A DNA stretch of 64,000 nt from Citromicrobium sp. (GTDB taxonomy: Bacteria; Pseudomonadota; Alphaproteobacteria; Sphingomonadales; Sphingomonadaceae): the NCBI GenBank assembly GCA_002729695.1, contig PBYQ01000021.1:1-64000 (forward strand), read 5' to 3'. Each line of letters opens with the position of its first letter. Within the stretch, counting starts at the first letter, position 1. A program made the translations under genes and the position numbers. The notes under the pieces were generated by a model, which saw nothing but the letters and a program-made list of their open reading frames with translations, made no database searches and was not told the origin of the DNA. Positions 23,719 through 35,794 of the stretch are shown in pieces.

Positions 23719-24674
23719 CAGCGTGCGTCCTTGCGTGCTGCCTCGCGCGCCAGGCGTTCTTCACGCGCCGCCTTCATCTGGGCGAAATCGTCGCCAGCGT
23801 GGTAGCTCGACCGGGTCAGCGGGCTCGCGGCGACCTGCAGGAAGCCCTTGGCCCGCGCGATCGAACCGAAGGCATCGAAGGCCTTGGGCGTGACGAAATC
23901 CTCGACCTTCGCGTGCTTCGGCGTGGGCTGCAGATATTGGCCCATCGTGATGAAATCGACATCCGCACTGCGCATGTCGTCCATCACCTGATGCACTTCC
24001 AAACGCTGTTCGCCCAGCCCCAGCATGATACCCGATTTGGTGAAGATCAGCGGATCGTGCGACTTCACCTCTTCGAGCAGGCGCAGCGATGCATAATAGC
24101 GCGCGCCTGGGCGAATGGTCGGGTAAAGCCGCGGTACGGTTTCGAGGTTGTGATTGAACACGTCCGGCCCGGCCTCACAGATCGCCTCGATCGCCGGGCG
24201 CATCTTGCCGCGGAAATCGGGGGTCAGGATCTCGATCGTGGTGTTGGGCGTCTCGCGGCGGAGCGCCTGGATCACCTTCACGAACTGCCCTGCCCCGCCA
24301 TCGGGCAGGTCGTCCCGGTCGACGCTGGTGATGACGATGTGTTCGAGCCCCATCTTCCCCGCCGCGACCGCCACGTTCTCCGGCTCCATCGGGTCAACCA
24401 GCCGCGGCATCCCGGTCTTGACGTTGCAAAAGGCGCAGGCGCGCGTGCACACGTCGCCGAGGATCATGACGGTCGCGTGCTTCTTCTCCCAGCACTCGCC
24501 GATATTCGGGCACGCTGCCTCCTCGCACACGGTGTTCAGGCTGAGATCGCGCATCAGGCGGCGAGTCTCGTGATAGCCCTTGCTCACCGGTGCCTTGACC
24601 CTGATCCAGTCGGGCTTGCGCTGGCGCGGTTCGCGGTTGTCTTTAGGCTCGGGGGCGGAAGAAAGGTCGTTCAT
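23718..24674 (-). CDS. lipA: Lipoyl synthase
   Basis: A 318-residue radical SAM enzyme that inserts two sulfurs into octanoyl groups on E2 and H-protein lipoyl domains. The auxiliary cluster motif is [12 protein letters not shown], the SAM cluster is CTRACAFC, and the C-terminal RSSYHA serine is the third family hallmark. The chosen ATG at 24674 gives the usual N-terminus; a longer form to 24710 would overlap the divergent gene. It supplies cofactor for the pdh genes of this window. The order lipA then COQ10-like gene is conserved in many relatives. Confidence 0.96.
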   Translation of the reverse strand: MNDLSSAPEPKDNREPRQRKPDWIRVKAPVSKGYHETRRLMRDLSLNTVCEEAACPNIGECWEKKHATVMILGDVCTRACAFCNVKTGMPRLVDPMEPENVAVAAGKMGLEHIVITSVDRDDLPDGGAGQFVKVIQALRRETPNTTIEILTPDFRGKMRPAIEAICEAGPDVFNHNLETVPRLYPTIRPGARYYASLRLLEEVKSHDPLIFTKSGIMLGLGEQRLEVHQVMDDMRSADVDFITMGQYLQPTPKHAKVEDFVTPKAFDAFGSIARAKGFLQVAASPLTRSSYHAGDDFAQMKAAREERLAREAARKDAR

Positions 24675-24754
24675 GACCCGCCATCTAGGAGCCTGCCCGC
24701 GATGTAGCAATGGCGTGGCTTGCCAGCAGGGGCGGCGAAGGCCATGTGGCGGTC

Positions 24755-25471
24755 ATGTCAGAAATGCAGGCCCACAACATCGCCCTCCTCATCGATGCCG
24801 ACAATGTCGATCCCAGCGGGATCGATGCGGTGCTCACCGTGCTAGCCGAGCTGGGCCAGGTGAATATCCGCCGCGCATACGGCAACTGGGCGAAGGACGC
24901 GCTCAAGCGCTGGGGCGATATCACCAATCGCTATGGCATCAGGCCGCACCAGCAATTCGACCTGACGCGCGGCAAGAACGCGACCGACATGGCGATGACA
25001 ATCGACGCGGTCGACCTGCTCTATCAGGGCAAGGTCGACGGGTTCGGGATCATGAGCTCGGACAGCGACTTTACGCCGCTGGTCACGCGTTTGCGGCAGG
25101 ATGGGCTGCCGGTGTACTGTTTCGGCGATGCGAAGACCCCGCAGGCGCTGCAGCGCGCCTGCACGCGCTTTATCGACACCGCAAAGCTGGTGCGCGGGCA
25201 GTCGCGCGATTCGGCGACGGACAGCAAGCCCGAAAAGGTCGATGTCGATGATGAGCTGATTCAGCTGCTCGGCGACGCATGGAAAGCCTCCAGCCGCGAC
25301 GATGCCGGGTTTGCCCGCCTCCACGAGGTCGGCCAGATCGCAGGCAACCGTTCAAGTTTCGATGTGCGCAACTACGGCTTCAAGCGGTTGTCCGAGCTGG
25401 TGGGATCGCTCGACCGGTTCGAGATGAAGCGCGGGCAGGACGAGCAGCTTTACGTCCGGCGTTTGCGATAA
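24755..25471 (+). CDS. NYN-domain protein with OST-HTH/LOTUS domain
   Basis: A 238-residue protein. The N-terminal NYN (PIN-like) nuclease domain has IALLIDADNVDPSGIDAVL, DLTRGKNATDMAMTIDAVDL and IMSSDSDFTPLVTRLRQDG, which keep the acidic metal-binding residues. The C-terminal 75 residues (QLLGDAWKASSRDDAGFARL, then YGFKRLSELVGSLD and EMKRG) form an OST-HTH/LOTUS domain, which binds RNA and often G-rich or G-quadruplex RNA. It is probably an RNase or RNA-binding regulator. The start is uncertain: ATG 24710 would add 15 residues with no better ribosome site. Confidence 0.87.
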   Translation: MSEMQAHNIALLIDADNVDPSGIDAVLTVLAELGQVNIRRAYGNWAKDALKRWGDITNRYGIRPHQQFDLTRGKNATDMAMTIDAVDLLYQGKVDGFGIMSSDSDFTPLVTRLRQDGLPVYCFGDAKTPQALQRACTRFIDTAKLVRGQSRDSATDSKPEKVDVDDELIQLLGDAWKASSRDDAGFARLHEVGQIAGNRSSFDVRNYGFKRLSELVGSLDRFEMKRGQDEQLYVRRLR

Positions 25472-25505
25472 AAAAGCGGCGCGGAAGCTTTCGCCCCCGC
25501 GCCGC
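25470..25505 (-). terminator. Rho-independent terminator of the TPR gene
   Basis: On the minus strand a GCGGCGCGG/CCGCGCCGC stem of nine pairs with a loop of about 12 bases is followed by TTTTTT. It terminates the TPR gene transcribed from the right. It overlaps the stop codon of the convergent NYN gene, which lacks a T-run in its own direction. Confidence 0.9.
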
Positions 25506-25530
25506 CAACATTCGAATTCAGTCGGTCGAC

Positions 25531-26823
25531 TTAGCTGTCGATACCGGCGGAAGCTTCCTGCGCGGCGTAAGCGGCCCACAGCTTCGCAATCGATTCGCGG
25601 TTACCTTGCACCTTGGCGAAGGTTTCCTGCGCCGCAGCGAAATCGCCGGTCTCGACCTGCGCAATGCCCAGTCGGGTCAGCGCGGTGTTCCGATCGACAT
25701 CGGGACGGGTAAGCGCCACTTCGTACAGTGCTGCCGCGTCTGCGGACTCGCCGAAGTTGAGGTAGACGTCGCCCGCAGCAATCGCGAGGCTGCCACTAGC
25801 GCCGGCAGCCTTGGCGTCGCTTGCAAGCTCGGCCATGTCGGCACGCAGGCCCGGCGAACGTTCGCGGCCTTCGTTCATCGCCTCGGCAACCAGCGTGTCG
25901 TTCTGGTCAAGCAGGCCCTTGGCGACCGCTTCCTCGGCAAGCTCGAGGACTTCGGCCGGGAGACGACGATAATTGGCGGCGTTGATGTAGTCGGCGTACT
26001 CGTTGCCTTCGCTCATCGTACCCGTGATGTGCATCAGGCGCATCAGGTCGAGAATCTCGGCGTCGCTGAACTCGCCGAAGTTGCGCTGCACGGCGATCGC
26101 ATTGCGCCACGTCGTGTCGGACGGGTAATACTCGGCCCGCATGAGCGCGTAGTCCGCAGCCTTGTCGTAAGAGCCGTTTTCGTAAGCGAGCGAAAAGCCC
26201 AGTTCGAGCATTTCGTCGGTCGGCGTCGCACCTGCTTCGACCTGCTCGCCGATCACACCGTCGAGGTAAGTCAGGCCGCCTTCCTGATTGTCTTCGAGGA
26301 CGAAGCTCTGGGCGATCAGCCGGTTCACCTCAGGATCGTCGAACCCGAGATCCGCAGCTTCCTGCAAACGCTGGCGCGCCTTCGCGTAGTCGTGATTGTT
26401 GTAAGCGAGCTGCCCAGCGGTGAAGCTGTACTGCGCGACGTTCTCGGCAGGCAGCTTGCCGCTGTCGAGCATCATTTCCATGCCCTTGCCAGCCAACTCG
26501 TAATTCTTGAGGTCGAGCGCGGTGTTGTAGAGCCCGTTGCCGAACACGAGCTGATCGTCGGGCGTCGAGACCGCGCTTTCGGTCTCGAGGATCATCTCGA
26601 GGATCTTCTCCTGAGAGATCGACTCATCCTTCATGGCTTCCTCGACCGGAGGGTAAGCTTTCTGGAAGGCGTCCGAGAATTGGGCGGTCGACTTCTTCTT
26701 TTCTTCCTTCTTGGCGTAGGCGGGGGCGTCGTACGCCGTGAGGCCGAACGCGCCGACGCCCATAATAGCTGCCGCCAGGGCGAGCTTGGACGCTTTGCGC
26801 GAACTGGGTACGAAAAAGGGCAT
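25531..26823 (-). CDS. Exported tetratricopeptide-repeat protein
   Basis: A 430-residue protein with an N-terminal signal segment (KLALAAAIMGVGAFGLTAYD, then APAYA) and a basic KKEEKKKS stretch after it. The rest is helical and rich in TPR-like pairs, for example YSFTAGQLAYNNHDYAKARQ, ALYEVALTRPDVDRNTALTR and LGIAQVETGDFAAAQETFAK. It is probably periplasmic and a protein-protein scaffold; no enzyme motif is seen. A strong AGGAGAG site precedes the ATG. It is divergent from gyrA and has its own terminator. Confidence 0.8.
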   Translation of the reverse strand: MPFFVPSSRKASKLALAAAIMGVGAFGLTAYDAPAYAKKEEKKKSTAQFSDAFQKAYPPVEEAMKDESISQEKILEMILETESAVSTPDDQLVFGNGLYNTALDLKNYELAGKGMEMMLDSGKLPAENVAQYSFTAGQLAYNNHDYAKARQRLQEAADLGFDDPEVNRLIAQSFVLEDNQEGGLTYLDGVIGEQVEAGATPTDEMLELGFSLAYENGSYDKAADYALMRAEYYPSDTTWRNAIAVQRNFGEFSDAEILDLMRLMHITGTMSEGNEYADYINAANYRRLPAEVLELAEEAVAKGLLDQNDTLVAEAMNEGRERSPGLRADMAELASDAKAAGASGSLAIAAGDVYLNFGESADAAALYEVALTRPDVDRNTALTRLGIAQVETGDFAAAQETFAKVQGNRESIAKLWAAYAAQEASAGIDS

Positions 26824-27125
26824 TATTCTCTCCTGTCTGGCGCCGCGCGGTGCGCGGGCCCGGGGGTTACCGGGGTTCCTATGAAAAATACGCGCGGCCT
26901 ATGCGTTAGTGCCGCGGGAAGGTCCAGATAGTTGCACGAACCGGTTGAACCGTGCTTGAATGACGCACTTTTGAAAATTGGCGCAAAACTCCGCCAAAAA
27001 TGTGGAAAAATCGTGCCTCAGCCCCCATCTTGGGAAACGTCTGGTGGCACCCCCGGCGCCTTTCCCCTAGCCTCCTGCCATTGCGCGTCAGACGCACCCG
27101 AAAAAACTAAGCGAGCGGACCTCCC
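26824..27125. promoter_or_regulatory. Divergent intergenic region, TPR gene / gyrA
   Basis: A 302-base gap with no gene that I can support. It must hold the promoters for the TPR gene (leftward) and gyrA (rightward). It contains an A-rich zone (26965-27010) with the inverted pair TTGGCG at 26978-26983 and CGCCAA at 26992-26997, a possible operator. A GC-rich stretch close to the TPR start (26835-26870) has GCGCGGTGCGCGGGCCCGGG. No clear -35/-10 pair can be assigned. Confidence 0.5.
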
Positions 27126-29951
<2,826 letters not shown>

Positions 29952-29983
29952 TCCGTCCTTGTCGGGCCAAGGACCCGTATCGC

Positions 29984-30637
29984 TTATCTGCGGAACCGTC
30001 GGAGCGTCTGAACGACGCCGGTCGCGATCAGCAGCTGGCCGACGTAATAGGTCGGCCACACCAGCAGATCGGGCAGCGGCGCCAGATCGACCGGGCCCAT
30101 TCGGCTGAAGATAAGCCAGTCGGAAAGGACGAACAGCAGCGCACCCAGCCCCACCCGCGACTGCGGAAACAGGCTGAGCCAGGCAGCCATCGCCATTCCG
30201 CCCAGCGCCAGACCGTAAAGCGCAATGGTCCACTGCCCGCTAAGCAAGAAGCAGATCAGCGGAACGGCGATAAACAGCGCAAGTGCACCCCATTTGCGTG
30301 CTATGCTGGGTTCGGGCCGGCGGTAGCGGCGGTAGAAAAGGATTGCGGCGATGTGGCTGGCGAAGAAGGCCGCACCGCCGGCAGTCAGGGACAGTTCGAT
30401 TGCCAGATCGCCCAGCGCGCTCAACGCCAGCGCCAGCACGAACAGCCCGGCGCGCAGCCCCTTAGTGCGTTGTGCAGCATAAACCGCGAGGAAGCCGACC
30501 GCGCAGGTTTTTATGGCCATTAGCCACAGCCCGCCCATCGCGGTCTTTTCCAGCAACGGCAAGGCGATAGCTGCGATCAGGCTCAGGACGAGCCAGGGGC
30601 GATGCTGGACGAGGGCGCGGCGTGGCATGGGGTGCAT
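29984..30637 (-). CDS. YhhN-family membrane protein (lysoplasmalogenase-like)
   Basis: A 217-residue polytopic membrane protein with about eight hydrophobic segments. The signatures FVLALALSALGDLAIEL and FVLSDWLIFSR hold the two conserved Asp residues of the YhhN family, to which eukaryotic TMEM86 lysoplasmalogenases belong. A hydrolytic role on ether lipids is possible but unproven in bacteria. It is convergent with gyrA and divergent from trmFO. Start at 30637 or at a Met three codons later. Confidence 0.82.
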   Translation of the reverse strand: MHPMPRRALVQHRPWLVLSLIAAIALPLLEKTAMGGLWLMAIKTCAVGFLAVYAAQRTKGLRAGLFVLALALSALGDLAIELSLTAGGAAFFASHIAAILFYRRYRRPEPSIARKWGALALFIAVPLICFLLSGQWTIALYGLALGGMAMAAWLSLFPQSRVGLGALLFVLSDWLIFSRMGPVDLAPLPDLLVWPTYYVGQLLIATGVVQTLRRFRR

Positions 30638-30706
30638 CTAACGCGGCTGTCGCCTCCTCGCCACATGCTTTGAACTTTTGCCGCACTGCGCCTAGGTGCG
30701 CTGGCA

Positions 30707-32074
30707 ATGACACATGACGTACACATCATCGGCGGCGGTCTCGCGGGCAGCGAGGCGGCGTGGCAACTGGCGCAGGCAGGGCTGAAGGTCCGCCTGTCGG
30801 AAATGCGCGGCAGCGGCGAGATGACGCCTGCGCACCAGACCGATGGGCTGGCCGAACTGGTCTGCTCCAACTCCTTCCGCTCCGACGACAGCGACAAGAA
30901 CGCGGTCGGCCTGTTGCACGACGAAATGCGGCGGCTGGATTCGATCGTTATGTCCGCTGGCGAAAAGGCTCGCGTGCCCGCAGGCAGCGCGATGGCGGTC
31001 GACCGCGACGTGTTCTCGGCAGAGGTAGAGCGCCGGCTGGCAGAGCACCCCAACGTCACCGTGGTGCGAGAGCGGATCGATACCCTACCCGACACCGGGC
31101 TCACCATCGTTGCCACCGGGCCGCTGACCGCGCAGACCCTGGCGCAAAGCATTGTGCAGGCGACCGGCGAGGATCGGCTCGCCTTCTTCGATGCCATCGC
31201 CCCCATCGTCCACCGCGACTCGATCGACATGAGCAAGTGCTGGATCCAGAGCCGCTGGAACAAGCGGACCGAGGCCAGCAACGAAGACGGCGACTACATC
31301 AACTGCCCCATGACGAAAGAGCAGTACGAGACCTTCGTGCAGGCGCTGATCGACGGCGAGAAGACCGAGTTCAAGGAATGGGAGGCCGACACCCCCTATT
31401 TCGACGGCTGCATGCCGATCGAGGTGATGGCATCGCGCGGCGTCGAGACGCTACGCTACGGCCCGATGAAGGGCGTCGGGCTCGACAACCCTTACGACAC
31501 CACCGAAGAGCATCCGCGGGGCCGCTGGCCCTACGCTGTCGTACAGCTGCGGCAGGACAACAAGCTGGGCACGCTGTGGAACATGGTCGGCTTCCAGACG
31601 AAGCTGAAATACGGCGCGCAAGTTGAGCTGTTCCGTACAATTCCCGGCTTGGAGAACGCCGAATTCGCGCGGCTCGGCGGGCTGCACCGCAACACCTTCA
31701 TCAACTCCCCGCTGGTGCTCGATCGGCAGCTGCGGCTGAAGAACGCGGGCCATATCCGCTTTGCCGGGCAGATCACCGGGTGCGAAGGCTATGTCGAAAG
31801 TTCGGCGATCGGCTTGCTCGCGGGCCTGATGGTCGCGGCGGAGCATCGCGGCGAGGACTGGTCCCCTCCCCCGCGCACCACCGCGCTGGGGGCGCTGCTC
31901 AGCCACGTCACCGGCGATGCCGAGGCGGAGACCTTCCAGCCGATGAACGTCAATTTCGGGCTCTTCCCGCCGCTGCACGAGGTGAAGAAGAAACAGCGCA
32001 AGGAAGCCTATACCAGCCGCGCAAAGGCGGATCTGGGCGAATGGCTTGCGGCGCGCGAGCGCGTGCCCGCCTAG
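30707..32074 (+). CDS. trmFO: Methylenetetrahydrofolate-tRNA uracil-54 methyltransferase
   Basis: A 455-residue FAD enzyme that methylates U54 in the T-loop of tRNA with methylene-THF as the carbon source. [20 protein letters not shown] is the FAD-binding motif, [14 protein letters not shown] is a family signature with the conserved Cys, and [12 protein letters not shown] and [20 protein letters not shown] are further TrmFO blocks. Length is typical. Its TAG lies in a CTAG shared with the opposite gene. Confidence 0.96.
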   Translation: MTHDVHIIGGGLAGSEAAWQLAQAGLKVRLSEMRGSGEMTPAHQTDGLAELVCSNSFRSDDSDKNAVGLLHDEMRRLDSIVMSAGEKARVPAGSAMAVDRDVFSAEVERRLAEHPNVTVVRERIDTLPDTGLTIVATGPLTAQTLAQSIVQATGEDRLAFFDAIAPIVHRDSIDMSKCWIQSRWNKRTEASNEDGDYINCPMTKEQYETFVQALIDGEKTEFKEWEADTPYFDGCMPIEVMASRGVETLRYGPMKGVGLDNPYDTTEEHPRGRWPYAVVQLRQDNKLGTLWNMVGFQTKLKYGAQVELFRTIPGLENAEFARLGGLHRNTFINSPLVLDRQLRLKNAGHIRFAGQITGCEGYVESSAIGLLAGLMVAAEHRGEDWSPPPRTTALGALLSHVTGDAEAETFQPMNVNFGLFPPLHEVKKKQRKEAYTSRAKADLGEWLAARERVPA

Positions 32075-32544
32075 CAGCTACATCGCGGCTTTTTCTTCGG
32101 TTTGGGCGCGGTGGTGGCGAATTCGGCCTGCGTCAGCACACGGTTGCCATCCGCATCGGCACCTTCGAACTTGTCGACCGTCGCCACCGCCCATTCCTCG
32201 AAATCGAGCAGGTTGTTGCCGTCCTTGTCGAGCTTGCGGAACGCATCGCTGCGGGTCGAGAGCATTTCGTTCCGGGTGATCTTGAGGTCGCGATTGCGGT
32301 CGTAGCGGAAGAAGCGCCGCTGTTCGCGCGTCAGCTCGGTCGCTTCTGGGGGTGCCGGGCCGCGCATATCGGCGGGGTCGGCCTGGGGTAGCTCTTCCTC
32401 GCCAGGTGCCTCCTCCTGGGCGGGCGGCGGCGGGGCCGACTGTTCGACCTGAGCGCGCCCCTGCCACCAGAATATGCCGACGCCAGCGAGTACGAGGCCG
32501 AGGACGGTCCCCAACACCAACCGATCCAGCCCCTGCCCCTTCAC
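32071..32544 (-). CDS. Membrane-anchored EF-hand protein
   Basis: A 157-residue protein with one N-terminal membrane helix ([19 protein letters not shown]), a Pro/Glu-rich linker and three EF-hand-type loops: [24 protein letters not shown] and [12 protein letters not shown]. It should bind calcium outside the cytoplasm. The tail ends [11 protein letters not shown]. Its stop shares CTAG with trmFO and it lies 23 bases downstream of the SQS-like gene on the same strand. Confidence 0.82.
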   Translation of the reverse strand: MKGQGLDRLVLGTVLGLVLAGVGIFWWQGRAQVEQSAPPPPAQEEAPGEEELPQADPADMRGPAPPEATELTREQRRFFRYDRNRDLKITRNEMLSTRSDAFRKLDKDGNNLLDFEEWAVATVDKFEGADADGNRVLTQAEFATTAPKPKKKPRCSC

Positions 32545-32567
32545 CGATGATTCCCCCGAATACCGCT

Positions 32568-33242
32568 TCAGCGACCTAGCATACCTGTGCGGACCGCGGC
32601 GAGGAAGTCTCCCCCGCCGGACAATATCGGGCGACCGCTACGCAGGCTGCGCCGCCCGAGCGCGCCCAGCACGCCGAGCGTTCGCAACGGGCGCGGAAGA
32701 CGGGGCGGAGCCCGATCGAGCAGACCCTGATTTCGCGCGACTTCCCGGACCCGCTCCGCATCCTCCGGCGATGAGCAGTGCGCCGCAAGATCGGCGTAGG
32801 CCCACAGCGATGCGTCATATCGCGGCGAAGCTTCACCCTGATGGACCGTCCGGGCGGCGACGCTCCATGCCGTAGCTCGCCCTTCCCCGAATGCTGCGAT
32901 CGCCTCGTCGATCAGCGCTCCCTCCTGAAGCAGAGCCTCCCACCCGTCGACCAGCATGCCGAGGCGCGCAACATCGGCGTCCCAGCCTGCCAAGCGTTCC
33001 AGGAGTGGCTCGCCCTTCGGCCACTCGGCGCGATCCTGCGCGAACCGGTCACGCCACCACGCCAACTTCATCTGCGCGATGATCGGCTCGCTCGCCTGCC
33101 GCACCGCATCGGCCAGCCGCCGGTCGAGCGCGAACAGCGCCTCGAACACCGGACGGTCACTGGCTCGCGCATAGGCGAGCGCCAGCCGGATTGCGGGATC
33201 GCCATCCAGATCATTCATTACCGCTGTCCGATCCTTTGCCAT
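32568..33242 (-). CDS. Squalene/phytoene synthase-like protein, NDUFAF6 type
   Basis: A 224-residue protein. FEALFALDRRLADAVRQASE and AQMKLAWWRDRFA match the squalene/phytoene synthase fold as seen in NDUFAF6, a mitochondrial complex I assembly factor. The Asp-rich motifs (DxxxD) needed to bind prenyl diphosphates are not visible, so a carotenoid or hopanoid synthase role is unlikely. Function in bacteria is unknown; help with complex I assembly is an inference from the mitochondrial homologue. Start at ATG 33242; ATG 33218 is possible. Confidence 0.7.
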   Translation of the reverse strand: MAKDRTAVMNDLDGDPAIRLALAYARASDRPVFEALFALDRRLADAVRQASEPIIAQMKLAWWRDRFAQDRAEWPKGEPLLERLAGWDADVARLGMLVDGWEALLQEGALIDEAIAAFGEGRATAWSVAARTVHQGEASPRYDASLWAYADLAAHCSSPEDAERVREVARNQGLLDRAPPRLPRPLRTLGVLGALGRRSLRSGRPILSGGGDFLAAVRTGMLGR

Positions 33243-33256
33243 CGCCCGCGCATGCG

Positions 33257-33274
33257 CGGGTCTTAACGGGTCTT
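33257..33274. repeat. Direct repeat CGGGTCTT x2, 10-bp period
   Basis: CGGGTCTT occurs at 33257-33264 and 33267-33274, spaced one helical turn, in the 168-base divergent gap between the NDUFAF6-like gene and tadG. Half-sites on one face of the helix fit a dimeric activator or response regulator. No regulator can be named. Confidence 0.45.
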
Positions 33275-33410
33275 CAACCCTGATCCGGCAAATGCAACCG
33301 AGAGTGGGTGGATTATCCGGCCAGAGAACAAAGGCTTCGGAAATCCTCCCCCGGCACGATTGAACCGCAGGCACGAGCTTTGACATCGGCATGACGACAA
33401 GGGGGCTGAA

Positions 33411-35186
33411 TTGAAATTTCTGACGCGCCTGCGCCGTGATGTCGCGGGGAACACGCTTGCCATCGTGGCCGCAGCGATGATCCCGCTGGTCGCCATGATC
33501 GGCAGCGGGGTCGATATGAGCCGCGCCTACATGGTCCAGTCGCGCCTGCAGCAGGCGTGCGACGCGGGCGTGCTCGCCGGGCGCAAGGAAATGGCCGACG
33601 GGGGCTGGAATACCGCCGCCCACGACGCCGCAGTCGACTATTTCGAAGTCAACTTCGCGAGCGATTATCTCGGCACGTCTGGTGTCAGCTTCACCCCCAC
33701 AAACCCCAGCGGCACATCGAATGTGCGCGGGGTGGCGTCGGTCGACGTGCCGACGGTGATCATGAACTTCTTCACGATCGACAAGCTGGCTGTCGCGGTG
33801 TCGTGCGAGGCGAAGTTCGATGTTGCGAACTCCGACGTTACCTTCGTGCTCGACACCACCGGCTCAATGGCATGCCCCAGCGACGCCAACGATTCCCAAT
33901 GCAGCAGTTATTTTTCATACTACGGCACGCAGCAGGGCCGCAGCTATGGATCGCTCTCCACAACTTCACGGATGAGCGCACTCAAGACCGCGATGGACGG
34001 CTTCTACACGACGCTGAAGTCGGCTGCCGCCAACAGCGGCGCTCGGATCCGGTATGCCTTCGTGCCCTATACCGGAACGGTCAATGTCGGTGCCTTGCTG
34101 CCACAAAACTATATTGCCGACAGCGTGACCTACCAGTCGCGCAAGAGGGAGCAGGTGACGACGCCCGCAGCCTACGAAATTCACTACCAGAGCCAGAACA
34201 GCTATTACACGTCGAATTGCAGCAACTTCTACGGCACCTGGCACGGCGACCGCATTTATGGCCAGTACGACAGCAGCTACCGCGGATGCGTGTGGAAGGA
34301 CTTGCACCCGGCGACCACGAACTGGGAGACTAACTACAAGGCGGTCACCCATCCGACCTCGACCTACAAAACCTTCTCGTGGACCAGCGACCCCACCGGC
34401 GTAACGAGCAACAATTACAAGTGGGACGGTTGCATCATGGAGCGCGATACCGTCGCCTCCGGTTCGATCGCCTTCAATTCCAGCAGCAAGACGTTCAGTC
34501 CCTCCGGCCTGTACGATCTCGATATCGACAGTGCGCCGACCAACGCCGCGACCAAGTGGCGGCCCTATTGGCCCGAGGTGACGTTCTACCGCGGGTACAA
34601 TACGACCACGGCCACCAGCGGCTCATCTCCGCAAACCAGCTGCCCTTACAAGAGCAAGCTGCTCGCCGAATATGCCAACCTGTCGAACTTCCAGTCCTAC
34701 ACGACCAATCTTGCACCCGATGGGGGTACGTACCACGACATAGGCCTGCTGTGGGGCGCACGCCTGAGCTCCGAAGACGGCATCTTCTCGAGCAACGTGC
34801 TGCAAGCGCCGACCAATAACCAGTATGTCGGAAGGCACATCGTCTTCATGACCGATGGCCAGCTGGACCCGGGCAACAATTACTACAATGCGTATGGAAT
34901 CGAACGGCACGACGGCCGGATCACCGGGATGAATACATCGACCGATGGCTCAGCGATCGAAGCCACCCAGCTCACGCGCTATACCACGCGTTACAAGGAG
35001 CTGTGCAAGGCGATCAAGGCAAAGGGCATCCGCCTGTGGGTGGTCGCGTTCAACACGACGCTGACCACCGACATGACCAACTGCGCCAGCCCGAACAGCA
35101 GCTTCACCGCAAGCAATTCCGCCGGCCTGAACACCGCATTCCAGAAGATCGCGGAGCAGATCGCTGATCTGAGGCTGACGGACTGA
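33411..35186 (+). CDS. TadG-like pilus assembly protein with VWA domain
   Basis: A 591-residue protein. The N-terminal TadE/G-type segment (RRDVAGNTLAIVAAAMIPLV, then AMIGSGVDMSRAYMVQSRLQ) is a prepilin-like membrane helix. A von Willebrand A domain follows, with the metal site DTTGSM near residue 150 and VFMTDGQLDPGNN near 480. The middle is Tyr/Ser/Thr-rich and contains several Cys. It probably sits in the cell envelope with the two TadE-like proteins downstream. The start is TTG after GGGGGCTGAA. It overlaps the next gene as TGATG. Confidence 0.85.
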   Translation: MKFLTRLRRDVAGNTLAIVAAAMIPLVAMIGSGVDMSRAYMVQSRLQQACDAGVLAGRKEMADGGWNTAAHDAAVDYFEVNFASDYLGTSGVSFTPTNPSGTSNVRGVASVDVPTVIMNFFTIDKLAVAVSCEAKFDVANSDVTFVLDTTGSMACPSDANDSQCSSYFSYYGTQQGRSYGSLSTTSRMSALKTAMDGFYTTLKSAAANSGARIRYAFVPYTGTVNVGALLPQNYIADSVTYQSRKREQVTTPAAYEIHYQSQNSYYTSNCSNFYGTWHGDRIYGQYDSSYRGCVWKDLHPATTNWETNYKAVTHPTSTYKTFSWTSDPTGVTSNNYKWDGCIMERDTVASGSIAFNSSSKTFSPSGLYDLDIDSAPTNAATKWRPYWPEVTFYRGYNTTTATSGSSPQTSCPYKSKLLAEYANLSNFQSYTTNLAPDGGTYHDIGLLWGARLSSEDGIFSSNVLQAPTNNQYVGRHIVFMTDGQLDPGNNYYNAYGIERHDGRITGMNTSTDGSAIEATQLTRYTTRYKELCKAIKAKGIRLWVVAFNTTLTTDMTNCASPNSSFTASNSAGLNTAFQKIAEQIADLRLTD

Positions 35187-35794
35187 TGCTGCGGCTTTGC
35201 TCCATGTTTCGGGCGCTTCGCCGCGATCAGGCGGGGGCGACACTGGTCGAATTCGCGATCATCGCGCCGACTTTCATGATCATGCTGATGGGCGCGTTCG
35301 ATCTTGGCTATTCGGTCTATCTGCGCGCCGTGCTCAACGGCTCCATCCACGAGGCGGCGCGCGACTCGACGCTGGAAACGGGGAAGGCTGCGGAGGCTGC
35401 CATTGACGACCGTGTAGAGTCGATCGTCCAGGACATCGCGAAGAGTGCGAAGGTCGATTTCGACCGGAAGAGCTATTACGATTTTACCGACGTCGAACGT
35501 GCCGAGACGATCAACGAGAATGCGCCGGCGAATGGCAAATGCGATACCGGCGAAACTTTCGAAGACGAAAACGGCAACAATATATGGGATTCCGACGTCG
35601 GCGCGATCGGTTTCGGCGGCCCGCGAGACATCGTGATGTACACGGTGACCGTCACTTACGACAAACTCTTCCCACTCTATGGATTGCTCGGGATGAGCCA
35701 GGAAGGGAAAATGAGCATCAGCACGGTGCTCATGAACCAGCCCTACGGCCAGCAGGGCGACCAAGCGACGCCGGAGACCAAGCCATGCCCCTGA
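35186..35794 (+). CDS. TadE-like pseudopilin with calcium-loop motif
   Basis: A 202-residue protein. RRDQAGATLVEFAIIAPTFM is the TadE signature with conserved Glu after the prepilin-like Gly-Ala, followed by one membrane helix. The extracytoplasmic part has CDTGETFEDENGNNIWDSDV, an EF-hand or dockerin-like calcium loop. TadE proteins are minor pseudopilins of the Tad/Flp system, which needs the TadV/CpaA peptidase. Coupled by TGATG upstream and by a 10-base overlap downstream. Confidence 0.85.
   Translation: MLRLCSMFRALRRDQAGATLVEFAIIAPTFMIMLMGAFDLGYSVYLRAVLNGSIHEAARDSTLETGKAAEAAIDDRVESIVQDIAKSAKVDFDRKSYYDFTDVERAETINENAPANGKCDTGETFEDENGNNIWDSDVGAIGFGGPRDIVMYTVTVTYDKLFPLYGLLGMSQEGKMSISTVLMNQPYGQQGDQATPETKPCP

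Noticed and set aside
24710..24757. N-terminal extension of the NYN gene
   Set aside because: The 15 extra residues lack a ribosome site and resemble no N-terminus of the family, so the shorter start is used.
25279..26931. Long plus-strand reading frame of 550 codons opposite the TPR gene
   Set aside because: It is the GC-driven mirror of the TPR coding strand; the minus-strand protein has a signal peptide, ribosome site and terminator.
32568..33242. Phytoene synthase of a carotenoid pathway
   Set aside because: The Asp-rich motifs for diphosphate binding are missing and no crt genes are near.
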